The notes under the pieces: generated by a model
What the model saw: the letters and a program-made list of their open reading frames with translations, nothing else
Told to the model about the DNA's origin: nothing
Databases searched by the model: none
From: Symbiodinium sp. CCMP2592
Taxonomy: Eukaryota > Sar > Dinophyceae > Suessiales > Symbiodiniaceae
Reading direction: 5' to 3'
Length of the DNA: 64,000 nucleotides
Assembly (NCBI GenBank): GCA_905221615.1
Contig: CAJNDT010001269.1
Location: forward strand, 917,565-981,564
In this document: piece by piece, positions 10,541 through 21,900 of the stretch
Position numbering within the stretch: the stretch's first letter is position 1
Layout of the letters: the number at the start of each line of letters is the position of its first letter
Position numbers and translations under genes: made by a program

Positions 10541-13500
10541 AAGAAGTACCAGAGTCCGAGGCCGGACGACCTCCGGACGACGACGAAGGAAAAGGAGTGG
10601 GTGAAATTCCATTGGACGGTGACGATGAGGTGATCATTGATGTGGAAGGCGACGGTGCGCCGAGCCGCAAGGCCAGAGTCGGAACACTGAAAGCCGAAGC
10701 CAAGACGTTGGCACATCTGTGTACTCATCGCTACCGCAATCCATATTGCGAATCGTGCATACGCGCGAAGATGAAGCACTTGCGGACACAACGAGGTGCG
10801 TTTCAACGTGTGATCAAACACTGGGGAGATCTTGTGACGTTCGACTTCCTCGATATGCGCAAGGCCGCCGAAGCAGGTATCGGACTCGATGATGGAGCAC
10901 GTGAAGTTCTAGTCATCAGAGACATCGCCACCAAAATGATCGCAGCGATTCCCACGGCTTCAAGGAATACTGACGAGGTCGTCATGGCCATCAGACGCCT
11001 AATGGGGAGACGCAAGATTCATATGGCGTATAGTGATGAAGCACCAGAGTTCGATTCAGCTATGGCGCAGTTGAAGATCGTGATAGATCATTCCCTTCCA
11101 GGGAAACCCAGTAACAATTCACTCGCTGAACGATCAAATCAAGAAGTGATCAACACAGTCGCAGCATCCATGCTACACGCCGGATTACCCGCCCAATACT
11201 GGTCCTTTGCGCTGAATTGCGTGATGCAGAACCTCAACATTGAAGACGTGGAGGGCGATGGTGATTCAGCATGGAAACGAATGACTGGAAAGGACTTCGA
11301 GGGAAAAGCCATACCATTTGGGGCCAAAGTCTTCTTCAAGCCGACGGATACAAGGCCGAAGACATATGGCAACAAGTTCGATCCAAAGGGGATCCCAGGC
11401 ATTTTTGCCGGATACATCATCACTGCTGGTCAAGGGTGGTCCAAGAAGTATCGCGTGCGGGACATGAAGGAATTTGCCAATGCGAACTTGTCGATGGACG
11501 CATCTGTTCCCAGGAAGTTGATGAGACCGTACGAGACAGAAGTTATCTACTTCCCAGAGGAGATAACATTTCCCCTGAAAGCCGAGTACGAGAGGATGAA
11601 CTCAACCATTGAGGGACTCAGGGACAACGTTGACCTCGCTGGCAAGGAGATAAAAGACGTCGATGACGGGGATGACGGTCCGCCTGGAGGAAATGGTGGC
11701 AACGGGGATGATGATGATCAAGATGGTCTTCTTCCTCCACCGGATCCCGGAGAAGATCCTGACTTACAGGACATAGATCCATCTGACATAGAGACGGAGC
11801 CGTCTGGCGAAGTCTTCAAGTCAGCAGAACATGAAGCTATTGATGCTATAGGAGACAAAAGACTCGAAGAACTAGACGAAGAGCTAGGTCTACGTGCAGC
11901 ACCGCCTCCTTCTGAACCAAAGGTCACTGGGAAAGATCGGCGATCGCCCCGCGAAGTCGGTCCAACCGGTAGACTCATCCCCGAAGGAGACATCGAAGAA
12001 CCTGGAGAGATCATTAAGATCTTGAAAGAAAAGAAGTTGGCTCCTGAGGAGATTGAACATTGGAGTACGGGGAAGAAAGGGGACGGCATTGTATATCTCA
12101 CTGATGATGGTGAAGCCTGCAAGATCGATAAAAGGGGAGTTCCATACAAGATCCGAAGCGACGGTCGACGAACTCTTCCTACACGGCGACCTATCCATTC
12201 CTATTCTCCGGAAGCATGGAAGAAAATGAGTGAAGCGGAGAAGAAGGCAGCGTACAAGAAAGAAAAGCGAGACAAAGCTCGAGTTGCCAAGAAGGACCGG
12301 AAGAAGGCTGTGATAGGAAAGAAGATAGTCACCAAGATCTTGGACAACATGATCTTTCCCAAGATTGTTCCATGTGAAGAAATTGATCTGCAACTCAACG
12401 TGTCCATTGACGACGACGATGGATGGTCCTGGGCACAGTCCTATGTGGATCAATACACACAAGAGCAATTCTTGTCAGACGTCGTGCCGGCCGTTCCGGC
12501 GCATATGGTCATGGATGATAACTGGATTCCGTCTATGCCGTGTACGACTTCTCACAGAAACGTACATCGGGAAAAGAATCATGCAGGAGGATCATGCTTC
12601 AATGCCATGGTCACTCGACCCGTCACACGCAAGGAGATGGTCAACAACCCCAAGGCCATGGAAGCTTTCATGAAAGAATGGAAGGGATTGTGGGACCAAG
12701 AGGTGTTTGATTTCTCAACTACGCGTGAATATGACGACGTCGTCGCTGAGGCAAAGAAGAAAGGTGAGAAAGTACATATGGCGCGAGTACATGGACTGAT
12801 ATACGAGAAGAACTATCAGCTCAAAGAGGACGATCCTGCCAGGAAGTTCAAAGGGCGAGGTGTACTACTCGGTGATCAGGTCAAAGATCAAAATATGGAA
12901 GCCGCGTTGTTGCAGGATTTGGGGAATTCCCCGGCTACGTTTGACGCCTCACGGTGGGCAGATTATTACGGATGCCTTCCTGGCAACGATGTCCAGATGG
13001 CGGATGCTATCCAAGCATACATTCAGGCGAGACTATCGGGCACTCCATGTTGGGTTGAACTGCCTGATGAAGCCTGGCATCCATCTGCGAAAAGGCATAA
13101 ATTCCGTAGACCTGTGTGTCGCCTGATCAAAGCCCTATATGGACATCCTGATGCAGGAACCATGTGGGAACAACATTGCCATACCGCGGTACAGAAAGTA
13201 GGATTCAAGCCGATTGGCGACGAATGGCCATCATTGTATTTCCACCCGCAGATGAAGCTCTTACTTGTCATCTACGTGGATGATCTCAAGATGGCAGGGC
13301 CCAAAGAGAACCTGCCCAAGGGTTGGGACATGCTGCGCCAAGAACTTCGATTGGAAGAAGAAACGCCACTAGGTTTGTATCTGGGTTGTCGCATCTCCAA
13401 GGGCGAGGCAACGTTGCATGACAAAACGAAGGTGCAGACCGTTACCTACGACATGGAGACGTACCTGGACATGACAGTCAAGAAGTACTGCGACGTGACT

Positions 13501-13749
13501 GGGTTCGATCCGACAAAATTCAAGACGGTACCATCGCCGAGTCCGGCTGAGGAGACTAAGAATCACCCAGCTCGCGCTCCGGCACAGTCAGGTAAAAGCC
13601 ATCGATGCACGTGGTGTGGACACACCATGCCTGTTGATAAGGATGGTCGGCTTGTTCCGCCTCCACCTATTCCCAAGGCGCCAGAGGAAGAGGAGATCAA
13701 CGAGGCTAATCGCGGTGCACTTGCTCCGCAGGCAGCAGCATTCTCATGA
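10516..13749 (+). CDS. Integrase-reverse transcriptase of unit 1
   Basis: This frame is open from 10516, -1 relative to Gag-Pro; the first plausible in-frame start is GTG 10597, and no ATG is needed if it is reached by frameshifting. Numbering from 10597: an HHCC-like zinc site (around 10711-10758, ending C-E-S-C); integrase catalytic D83 (FDFLDM), D147 (YSDEAPEF) and E178 (NNSLAERSNQ), with a D-to-E spacing slightly under the usual 35; a GYIITAG-type segment after the core; an acidic/Lys-rich linker; and the RT domain with W-V-E-L-P-D and the catalytic Y893-V-D-D (13273-13284). It ends at a TGA overlapping the RNase H frame. Unit 2 has one extra base nearby that keeps RT and RNase H in one frame, so the stop here looks like a one-base deletion around 13735-13740. 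Confidence 0.9.
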   Translation, partial: SEPQEPPIEEVPESEAGRPPDDDEGKGVGEIPLDGDDEVIIDVEGDGAPSRKARVGTLKAEAKTLAHLCTHRYRNPYCESCIRAKMKHLRTQRGAFQRVIKHWGDLVTFDFLDMRKAAEAGIGLDDGAREVLVIRDIATKMIAAIPTASRNTDEVVMAIRRLMGRRKIHMAYSDEAPEFDSAMAQLKIVIDHSLPGKPSNNSLAERSNQEVINTVAASMLHAGLPAQYWSFALNCVMQNLNIEDVEGDGDSAWKRMTGKDFEGKAIPFGAKVFFKPTDTRPKTYGNKFDPKGIPGIFAGYIITAGQGWSKKYRVRDMKEFANANLSMDASVPRKLMRPYETEVIYFPEEITFPLKAEYERMNSTIEGLRDNVDLAGKEIKDVDDGDDGPPGGNGGNGDDDDQDGLLPPPDPGEDPDLQDIDPSDIETEPSGEVFKSAEHEAIDAIGDKRLEELDEELGLRAAPPPSEPKVTGKDRRSPREVGPTGRLIPEGDIEEPGEIIKILKEKKLAPEEIEHWSTGKKGDGIVYLTDDGEACKIDKRGVPYKIRSDGRRTLPTRRPIHSYSPEAWKKMSEAEKKAAYKKEKRDKARVAKKDRKKAVIGKKIVTKILDNMIFPKIVPCEEIDLQLNVSIDDDDGWSWAQSYVDQYTQEQFLSDVVPAVPAHMVMDDNWIPSMPCTTSHRNVHREKNHAGGSCFNAMVTRPVTRKEMVNNPKAMEAFMKEWKGLWDQEVFDFSTTREYDDVVAEAKKKGEKVHMARVHGLIYEKNYQLKEDDPARKFKGRGVLLGDQVKDQNMEAALLQDLGNSPATFDASRWADYYGCLPGNDVQMADAIQAYIQARLSGTPCWVELPDEAWHPSAKRHKFRRPVCRLIKALYGHPDAGTMWEQHCHTAVQKVGFKPIGDEWPSLYFHPQMKLLLVIYVDDLKMAGPKENLPKGWDMLRQELRLEEETPLGLYLGCRISKGEATLHDKTKVQTVTYDMETYLDMTVKKYCDVTGFDPTKFKTVPSPSPAEETKNHPARAPAQSGKSHRCTWCGHTMPVDKDGRLVPPPPIPKAPEEEEINEANRGALAPQAAAFS

Positions 13750-15865
13750 AATTGCTTTATGCCGCGCGCATTTGCCGCTTTGATCTTCTGCGCAGTATCA
13801 ACAATCTCGCACGCAAGATCACGAAATGGACCAAGAAGGAGGATGCTCTTCTTCATCATCTCATGGCCTATGTGCACCAGTCCAAACATCACATGATGAT
13901 TGGATGGGTCGGGAACTCCTTGGAGGACTCGTCCATCGGGCTGTTTGCAGATGCGGACTATGCAGGTTGTGGAGAAAGTTTGAAATCTACCTCCGGTGCT
14001 CACTTGCACATTCAAGGTTCTCACACAAGATTTCCCTTGGCGGGACTTAGCAAAAGGCAGGGGTGCTTGAGTCATTCCACACCTGAGGCCGAGATTGTCG
14101 CGGCCGACTTTGCCATGTCACGTCTTGGATTGCCTGCTATCACGTTGTGGCAGCAGCTTGGGGGGCAAGACCCCAACTTCGTCTTCTACGACGACAACCA
14201 GACCATGATCGGGGTGATTCGCACGGGCAAGAATCCGACTATGCGTCACTTGGAACGTACCCACGGCATCTGCATTGGATGGATGCATTCTATCTTTCAG
14301 GAAGGTTACGTTTCTCTTGCCTATGAGGTCACTGCCAAGATGTCAGCGGACATACACACCAAGTCGTTCAAGGATTCTGTGTCCTGGACACATGCGTGTC
14401 AGCTCATCAACATTTTTCCGCCGGCCATCATTGGCTCCCAAGAGATTATGGATCTGATGCGCCCTACTCATACCCAGAGCACGGATGAGAAGGGTCAACA
14501 GCACTACTCATTCAAGAGCGAAGTGCCCTGTTTTCCTTACACGCAGACGCCGATCCTCCCTCAGGTGTTGTATCGCGCTGGATTGTCGAGTAAGGAAGGC
14601 TTGCAAGAACATGACAGTGTGGACCCCATCCTGGTTGTCAAGTTCCCGCGCATGCTGCGGGGGCCGCCTTCCGCGTTGCCGCCTGGTCGCTACCTTCGGT
14701 CGACTTGGATTCTTCGTGAAGGGCAGTGGCACCAAATGGAGGACCGTGCTGCTATCCTTGATCAACCGGGCAAGTTCGACCGCTATGTGGAGCGTGCTGT
14801 GTTTCAGTACCATCCGGTACGGGGGCATTTGCGCCCAGCCGCTATTGCGGACGTCCTTGCGCCGCCGTTTTTGCCTCCTCCTGAACCGCCTTTGGGCCAG
14901 TCTTATGTGCGCGCCCTGCCCGCCAAATGGCGAGCGGTGGTTGTCACACTGGCGCGTGCCATCCATGGGGGGTACCAGGGCTTTACATTACCTCTTTGTT
15001 TCAACGGCCAGTCCAAAAGTCAAGCCTCCCAATTCGGCTATGACCAATGGTCGTCAGTGTACGAGGATGTATGGCATGATGCGGCTGAACAGAAAAGGGA
15101 ATATCAAGGATATGATGGAGCAATTGTGCCTCACGTGGTCAACTTCGCCGAAAACAAACCCAAGGAGGGCCTGGTGATCCAATTCCTCGACCACGATGGA
15201 GGGTTGGTCCATACTTACAAAAATCCTTACAGCCGTTGGAAATACAGTATCACTATCAAAGATGCTCCAAAGGCAGTGACGGTGTGGACATTGGTAGGAG
15301 TCGATGAGGAGAACTGGTGGAATGAGTATGCTCCTGGCAAGGACTGCATTGCGCAGCATGCTCCCGATTCTCACTACGACCCTGGGTTGCAAGTAAATGT
15401 TCTGAGTATGGGGCGAGAAGTTGACGACGCCATGTGTGCCTACCTCTTCGATGTGGTGGAAGCAAGGAAAAACAACCCTAACTCCGTGATCTTCATTGGT
15501 GCAGGGGTGTTAGGCAAGAATGCGTGGCTGAGTCGGAAAATCGCTGACAACCCTGAAAGGGCCAAATTGCGGACAGACTACCCATGGGGGGAGGTCGTCC
15601 AAAGAATTGCGCGCAGAGCGGCATCATGGGGGTTCCAAATCATCATCGAAGTACCTCCTCGAGTACAAGTCCAGGAAACCAAGCAGTACAAGGGACTTCA
15701 GGAAGATGCCATGTGGAAGAGCATCAAGATCCAAGGATGCACTCACGGGCAACGTTATATCTTTCGGGATCCTGTATCTCCCGGAACCGCCGTTGAGCTC
15801 GGCTACTGCAAGGATGAATGGGAGTACATTGCCGCAAACGTCGCGTTGCATCCTAAGTGGTCTGA
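13746..15865 (+). CDS. RNase H and post-RNase H extension of unit 1 (cut by gap)
   Basis: Copia-type RNase H: D69-A-D71 (FADADYAGC), STPEAE with E114, YDDNQ, a conserved His-rich region (RHLERTHGI) and M-x-AD-x-HTKSF, spanning about residues 1-225. It removes RNA from the RNA:DNA hybrid during reverse transcription. About 480 further residues continue past the normal end of copia Pol, rich in Trp, Tyr and Pro, with no family I can name. The frame runs into the assembly gap after LHPKWS. It is separated from RT by a one-base frame change, so the ATG at 13746 is probably not a real start. Confidence 0.85.
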
Positions 15866-15965
15866 NNNNNNNNNNNNNNNNNNNNNNNNNNNNNNNNNNN
15901 NNNNNNNNNNNNNNNNNNNNNNNNNNNNNNNNNNNNNNNNNNNNNNNNNNNNNNNNNNNNNNNNN
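15866..15965. other. Assembly gap, 100 N
   Basis: Exactly 100 N, the conventional placeholder for a gap of unknown length. The left flank is homologous to 25975 in unit 2; the right flank resumes inside LTR2. If unit 1 resembles unit 2, about 9 kb could be missing here. Confidence 0.97.
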
Positions 15966-16313
15966 CCTCGACTCTAGGAGTAAGCTTGTGGACGTGCTAC
16001 GCACACCGCATCGCTTCTCCTTACCTTTCTATGTGACCGACCACGCAACGTTTGGCTCAAGTCAATGCCCATAGCTAAGTGCTATATGTGTCTTCTATCC
16101 TGAGCAATCGGAGCTATCCCGTTGCACAGACGAACCGCCGCCGGCAGTGAGTGCAAAAGGAACGGCCGCCGGTTCTGCCTGCATAGGATTGCACGTGTGG
16201 AAGTGAGAGAGAGACAGGGTCCAGTCTGTGGAGAGTGCAAGCCAGCCACACCTACATTCATTACAGCTCTGGGGGGGAGAGCAGCAACCAAGTCGAGATC
16301 AATCCCCCACGCA
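15966..16313 (+). repeat. LTR2, shared central LTR (5' part hidden by gap)
   Basis: Matches LTR1 from about 5438 to its CGCA end. In its middle it shares the ggagtaagcttgtgg segment with LTR1, whereas LTR3 lacks it. It serves both as 3' LTR of unit 1 and 5' LTR of unit 2. Confidence 0.9.
16040..16061 (+). promoter_or_regulatory. Spliced-leader-like motif in LTR2
   Basis: TTTGGCTCAAG at 16051-16061, same context as in LTR1. Confidence 0.45.
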
Positions 16314-16332
16314 GGTTATCAGCCGTACGCGG
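16314..16332 (+). promoter_or_regulatory. Candidate primer binding site of unit 2
   Basis: Identical to the 19 bases after LTR1, directly after the CA end of LTR2. Same weak half-tRNA resemblance. Confidence 0.35.
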
Positions 16333-16377
16333 CTCTGCCTTTCTACAGCAACGACTACTTGATCTACTACGACCACA

Positions 16378-18975
16378 ATGAACTCGGGATCAAGCCAAGA
16401 TACGAAAATGACTTTCGGTGCCGATGTGGCAGCGCCAGCCGTTGGTGAATCAACAGCTGATGACACAGTGGTGCAATCCGTTGATAGCTCCACGGAAGAT
16501 GACAAAGGTAAATCTTCTGCGCTTGCCATTGCAAAGGCAGTTCCCAAGGTGAAAGCAAAGAGTCTACCAAGAGCATCTACGCCTTCGCGTCCGACATCCA
16601 CAGGTTCGAGGACGGGCAAGGCTCCAGAACGACGAGCCGAAGCGTCTGGTTTTCAGGCACCGCGGACTACGTCCAGGGCCAAGGACAAGGGAGTGAAGAC
16701 CTTGGAAAAGAAGTCGAGACCATCATCTTCGAGAAGCTCTTCAGCACGATCAAGGACTTCGGCTACTCGTGGGCGTGACAAGTCAATGACATGGAATCGG
16801 ATGGTTACCAATCAACCACGCGATGCTGACGATCTGGATATGACTCTGGACACTATTCCTGCACGTGGTGATGCGTCATCGGTGACCACGCCAGCCATAG
16901 CCGATGGACCGAATGCCTATCAGGAACTGACGATTTCGCAACAGTTCGAAGCATCGAACCTTGCGCAGCAGATGTACTATCGCAGTCAGATGCAAGAGTA
17001 CGAAGGAGTTGTCCAGACCCTGATGGATAAGATCAAGGAGATGCAACAAGAAGATGAAGCATCTGGGATTCGCATCGAAGAATTGGAACGACAACGTGAC
17101 CATGCATGCTTAGCCATGAGGCACATCAACAATGTCAATCAGGAGATGAAGCGAGACTATGAAGCAGCTTTGTTTCGCATGGATGAACAGAACTCTGCTC
17201 AACAACGTCAAGCACACGCCGTTGCCGAGGAGTTGGCTCAGCAGCTACACGTGTTTCGCACGGAAGAAGCCACTAACTTTGTGCAGTTGGAGGCAAGAGC
17301 GCAAGGCGATGGTGAGCTTATGGCACGTGAGTATGAGCATCTGACTCATGAACTTCATGAACAAGCCAGAGAGAACTTGTTCCTCCGGTCGAACACAGCA
17401 AGTTCGGAACAAGCCTTACAAGCAATGCAGGAGCGATTCCACTTGGTCAAGAATCAGGAGTTGCGGGCCGTGAACGAGATCCAAGGGCTAGCTGGGAACA
17501 GCGCAGCCATTGATCAAGAACGACTTCGGCTTCGCGAACGTCTTGGTGAAGAGGAAGAGTACCGCAAAATGGCTGTGAGGAGGATGCAAGATGCAGAGGA
17601 CCGACTTCATCAGAATGAAGATCACGCAAGGCGCGCATTGCCTACCTTGCACGATGAGCTGAGTGAACTCAGGAAAACACTCAGAGCACAAGAAGATCTT
17701 CAAGCGAGGACACGCAGCGAATTGGAGGCAGCACGGAACTCCAACTACCATGGCGGAGTGACACGGCCTTCGAGCATGCCCATGTCTTCGAGGACTACTG
17801 AGTCTGGCTGGGAGCACGTAGGAAAGGAAGTAGTGCCCGCATTTTCCGTAGGAGGTGAGGTACGATCCCCTGAAATACGGTCCCCAAGTCAAGTTAGTCC
17901 AGTCGCCAAAGAGAAGTTCGCATTCTCGGAATCGGACAAGGACAAGAACCTTGCGATGGATGGAATTCCATTTACCGGTGGAAACTTCTTCACTGGCCGC
18001 ATCAAAGGCGAGGTGAATAAATCCTATTCAACGCCAATCGTGGCGGCGGATGCAATGCCCGAGCACTACGTGCCAGGTATTAGCAGCCCAGCGCATGCGC
18101 GTTCCACGCCTTGTGCAGCCACTCTGTTTGGCATACCAAGCGGATTTCATGGGCAAAGTGATGCGGCAGCCGTGCGTGATCGACAGCTACGTGAACTCTT
18201 GGAGGATCGCGGGATGTTGGGATCGAAGTCCACAGCATCTGCCAGCTCCTCAAGACCTGTTGGTATCGACGGCATTATCGCATCTACAAAGGGCAACGAC
18301 CTCATTGGTGCCCCTGTCGCCTATGACGATTCCATCCATGAGGCAAGGAGGCGTCAGATCGAGAAAGAGGTCGCGGAACGGTACGAAGAGAAGATTGCCG
18401 ATCTGCGAAGCGAAGTACTCAAGGCCCAGAAAGCCGAACAGCGTCCCAGAGCTGATCGTGATGAGTGGAGATTATTTGCTGAAACGATTCAGGAAGACAA
18501 TGGAGACGATGACGGTGATGAAGCTGGCGACGAGAACGGAGAGGGAGAGCATGATGAAGGAACCGGCACGGGGTATGATCCTCCAGATCCGCCTGATGAT
18601 GACGATGATGATAAGAAGAGAAGCGGGGGAGGCAAACCTGACCCGGATCCTGACCCTCATGCGCGTGATCCTGATGGAGACGCAGATCCTGAAGTCACAG
18701 AGGTGAGAATTTCCAGGAGGGAAGCCGATAAAGTGACCGTTCCTCCATGGCCTACTCTCACTCACCTCAACAACTGGCGATCCGTATGCACGGCGAATGT
18801 CTTGGGAGCATCAGCCGACCCAAATCATGAGGACTGGATGTTATGGCTGGCACCAGCGTTCAATCCATTCCCTGATGTCGAAGCACTGAACGATTCGGGA
18901 CACAAGAAGTTCAAGAGCGTAGACGTCAAATTGAATGGGGATCGCCATGGTCGCAATGCTACGCGCTGGTGGTGA
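16378..18975 (+). CDS. Gag N-terminal part of unit 2 (frameshifted)
   Basis: Homologous to residues 1 to ~850 of the unit 1 Gag: charged N-terminus, coiled coil, acidic hinge and the start of the capsid-like region. A four-base insertion near 18932, absent from unit 1, shifts the frame, and translation would end at 18975 after a short unrelated tail. The same ATG context as in unit 1 supports the start. The product would lack most of the capsid-like region and both zinc fingers. Confidence 0.85.
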   Translation: MNSGSSQDTKMTFGADVAAPAVGESTADDTVVQSVDSSTEDDKGKSSALAIAKAVPKVKAKSLPRASTPSRPTSTGSRTGKAPERRAEASGFQAPRTTSRAKDKGVKTLEKKSRPSSSRSSSARSRTSATRGRDKSMTWNRMVTNQPRDADDLDMTLDTIPARGDASSVTTPAIADGPNAYQELTISQQFEASNLAQQMYYRSQMQEYEGVVQTLMDKIKEMQQEDEASGIRIEELERQRDHACLAMRHINNVNQEMKRDYEAALFRMDEQNSAQQRQAHAVAEELAQQLHVFRTEEATNFVQLEARAQGDGELMAREYEHLTHELHEQARENLFLRSNTASSEQALQAMQERFHLVKNQELRAVNEIQGLAGNSAAIDQERLRLRERLGEEEEYRKMAVRRMQDAEDRLHQNEDHARRALPTLHDELSELRKTLRAQEDLQARTRSELEAARNSNYHGGVTRPSSMPMSSRTTESGWEHVGKEVVPAFSVGGEVRSPEIRSPSQVSPVAKEKFAFSESDKDKNLAMDGIPFTGGNFFTGRIKGEVNKSYSTPIVAADAMPEHYVPGISSPAHARSTPCAATLFGIPSGFHGQSDAAAVRDRQLRELLEDRGMLGSKSTASASSSRPVGIDGIIASTKGNDLIGAPVAYDDSIHEARRRQIEKEVAERYEEKIADLRSEVLKAQKAEQRPRADRDEWRLFAETIQEDNGDDDGDEAGDENGEGEHDEGTGTGYDPPDPPDDDDDDKKRSGGGKPDPDPDPHARDPDGDADPEVTEVRISRREADKVTVPPWPTLTHLNNWRSVCTANVLGASADPNHEDWMLWLAPAFNPFPDVEALNDSGHKKFKSVDVKLNGDRHGRNATRWW

Positions 18976-21900
18976 CAAATCTGCTGATCTGTACCTGGAG
19001 GTGAACCGGAAGGCCAACGATTACATCAGCAGGCCCGAAGGGAAGATCATCAAAGGCCGACAAATCATTGCGATGATGTATGAAAGTTTTCGAACGCACG
19101 ATCGTCTCGACATGATCATCACTCTCGAGTATCTGGTGAAGCCCCAGTACCAAGGCGACAACAAACTTCATACGTTCAAGCAGACGTGGTTGGAAGTTCT
19201 GGGACGGATGAGGCCAGAAGACATACCATCCAAAACAGCTCTCCGTGATTGCTTGTACAGCAAGATCAAGGACTCGCCCGCAATGAAGATGGAGTTGGGC
19301 ATGCACTACGAACACTTGCCATACAATCATGAAGACCGATCGTACGACAATCTGATGAAGATCATCGACCGTACCATCATGCGGAGACGAGAACAATCAA
19401 ATCTCACTCAGACCCAAATTGGCTTGCGCCAGATGCTTGAGGGCAAGGATTTGCTTGCTGCACCGGCCAAGGTACCTGAGCAACCAACGCCTAACGCAGC
19501 TCCATCCGCAAAGGTCAAGGCTTCGCCGACCAAGCCGGATAAAGCAACACCTGTACTACCTCAAAGCAAAGCGAAGAGTCATGCGAAGACCAAGCCAAAA
19601 CCCAAGAAGAAGACGAGGAGGGAGTCAGCGGACAACAGAGGCGACAAGAGCAAGAAGCAAATCCGCTGCAAGTTCCATTTCACAGATGCAGGGTGTCGAA
19701 ATGGTGACAAGTGCCCATTCAGTCCCTCGAAGAAGACTCCAGAGCGACCCTTTACGCCGAGGACGAGAACTCCAAGTCCGTCTGGAGGAGGAGGAAACAG
19801 GATATGCTACTCTTTCAAGAACACAGGCTCGTGCTCAAGAGAGAATTGTCCTTTCAAGCATGAGGCAGCAGCTACCCCAGCTCCGGAACCAAAGGCAAAA
19901 GCTAAAGCCAAATCCGAAGCAAAGGCAGCTCCAGCGAAGCCGAATGCCAAGGCCAAGGCACTCCCTGCGGCACCCGCCATAAGATTGTGCCGAAGGTGGA
20001 ATCCATCAGCCCCGGCTATATGGAAGCGATCTTCAAGACAAGATGAGGAGGAGTCAGATTGTCCATCCGTTGACAGCGACGCTGATTCGGATTGTTCAAC
20101 AGACGACGAATCCTCGGGACCGACTACGTCGACCCGAAAAGAGATCAAGCGTAATGTGACATTCACCGATGACGTGAAGTTCATTTCTTCGTGTCCTAGA
20201 AGATCGAAGAAGGACAAGGATCGGAAGGTGAAGTACGTCGACATGGAAGCGCTTGTCAACAATGAGGATCGCGCCGTGAATTTGGAATTCGCCAAGCACA
20301 AAGCGAGATTGAGGGCACAGATCATGAGAGACATGGTTGACGACGATTATGATCAATGCGGAGATCGAGTTTCATTCGTACGAATCCCAGGAACGTCTCG
20401 AGTGGAAGAAGTTTCCTTCTACGACGGTGAGGATTCCATCGTTGAGCGTGAACTCGATGCTGCGCACAGCAAACGGATCATCAATCAAGGTGTATTCAAA
20501 TGCATGGTTCAACCAGTCATCCTCAAGAAGAAGATCAAATTTCTCATGGACACTGGGTGTGGCCATGACCTCATATCTCAGAAGAAGATCGAGAAGCACA
20601 GTCTCGAGACACTCGTGACTCCAGAGCCCATATCATTTCAGACAGCAAATGGAATCACCGATACCGATCTTGTGTCGAACTTCCACGGACGACCTCCGGA
20701 CGACGACGAAGGAAAAGGAGTGGGTGAAATTCCATTGGACGGTGACGATGAGGTGATCATTGATGTGGAGGGCGACGGTGCGCCGAGCCGCAAGGCCAGA
20801 GTCGGAACACTGAAAGCCGAAGCCAAGACGTTGGCACATCTGTGTACTCATCGCTACCGCAATCCATATTGCGAATCGTGCATACGCGCGAAAATGAAGC
20901 ACTTGCGGACACAACGAGGTGCATTTCAACGTGTGATCAAACACTGGGGGGATCTTGTGACGTTCGACTTCCTCGATATGCGCAAGGCCGCCGAAGCGGG
21001 TATCGGACTCGATGATGGAACACGTGAAGTTCTAGTCATCAGAGACATCGCCACCAAAATGATCGCGGCGATTCCCACGGCTTCAAGGAATACTGACGAG
21101 GTCGTCATGGCCATCAGACGCCTAATGGGGAGACGCAAGATTCATATGGCGTATAGTGATGAAGCACCAGAGTTCGATTCAGCTATGGCGCAGTTGAAGA
21201 TCGTGATAGATCATTCCCTTCCAGGGAAACCCAGTAACAATTCACTCGCTGAACGATCAACTCAAGAAGTGATCAACGCAGTCGCAGCATCCATGCTACA
21301 CGCCGGGTTACCCGCCCAATACTGGTCCTTTGCGCTGAATTGCGTGATGCAGAACCTCAACATTGAAGACGTGGAGGGCGATGGTGATTCAGCATGGAAA
21401 CGAATGACTGGAAAGGACTTCGAGGGAAAAGCCATACCGTTTGGGGCCAAAGTCTTCTTCAAGCCGACGGATACAAGGCCGAAGACATATGGCAACAAGT
21501 TCGATCCAAAGGGGATCCCAGGCATTTTTGCCGGGTACATCATCACTGCTGGTCAAGGGTGGTCCAAGAAGTATCGCGTTTGGGACATGAAGGAATTTGC
21601 CAATGCGAACCTGTCGATGGACGCATCTGTTCCCAGGAAGTTGATGAGACCGTACGAGACAGAAGTTATCTACTTCCCAGAGGAGATAACATTTCCCCTG
21701 AAAGCCGAGTACGAGAGGATGAACTCAACCATTGAGGGACTCAGGGACAACGTTGACCTCGCTGGTAAGGAGATAAAAGACGTCGATGACGGGGATGACG
21801 GTCCGCCTGGAGGAAATGGTGGCAACGGGGATGATGATGATCAAGATGGTCTTCTTCCTCCGCCGGATCCCGGAGAAGATCCTGACTTGCAGGACATAGA

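Larger units (their letters stand above)
5337..16313 (+). mobile_element. Ty1/copia-type LTR retrotransposon, unit 1 (contains gap)
   Basis: Order: LTR, gag, protease, integrase, RT, RNase H, then a C-terminal extension. Integrase before RT is diagnostic of Ty1/copia rather than Ty3. The unit runs into a 100-base N gap at 15866, at the point where unit 2 goes on for about 9 kb more. Whether unit 1 also has the third ORF cannot be known from this window. Outside indels it is nearly identical to unit 2, pointing to recent duplication. Confidence 0.93.
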
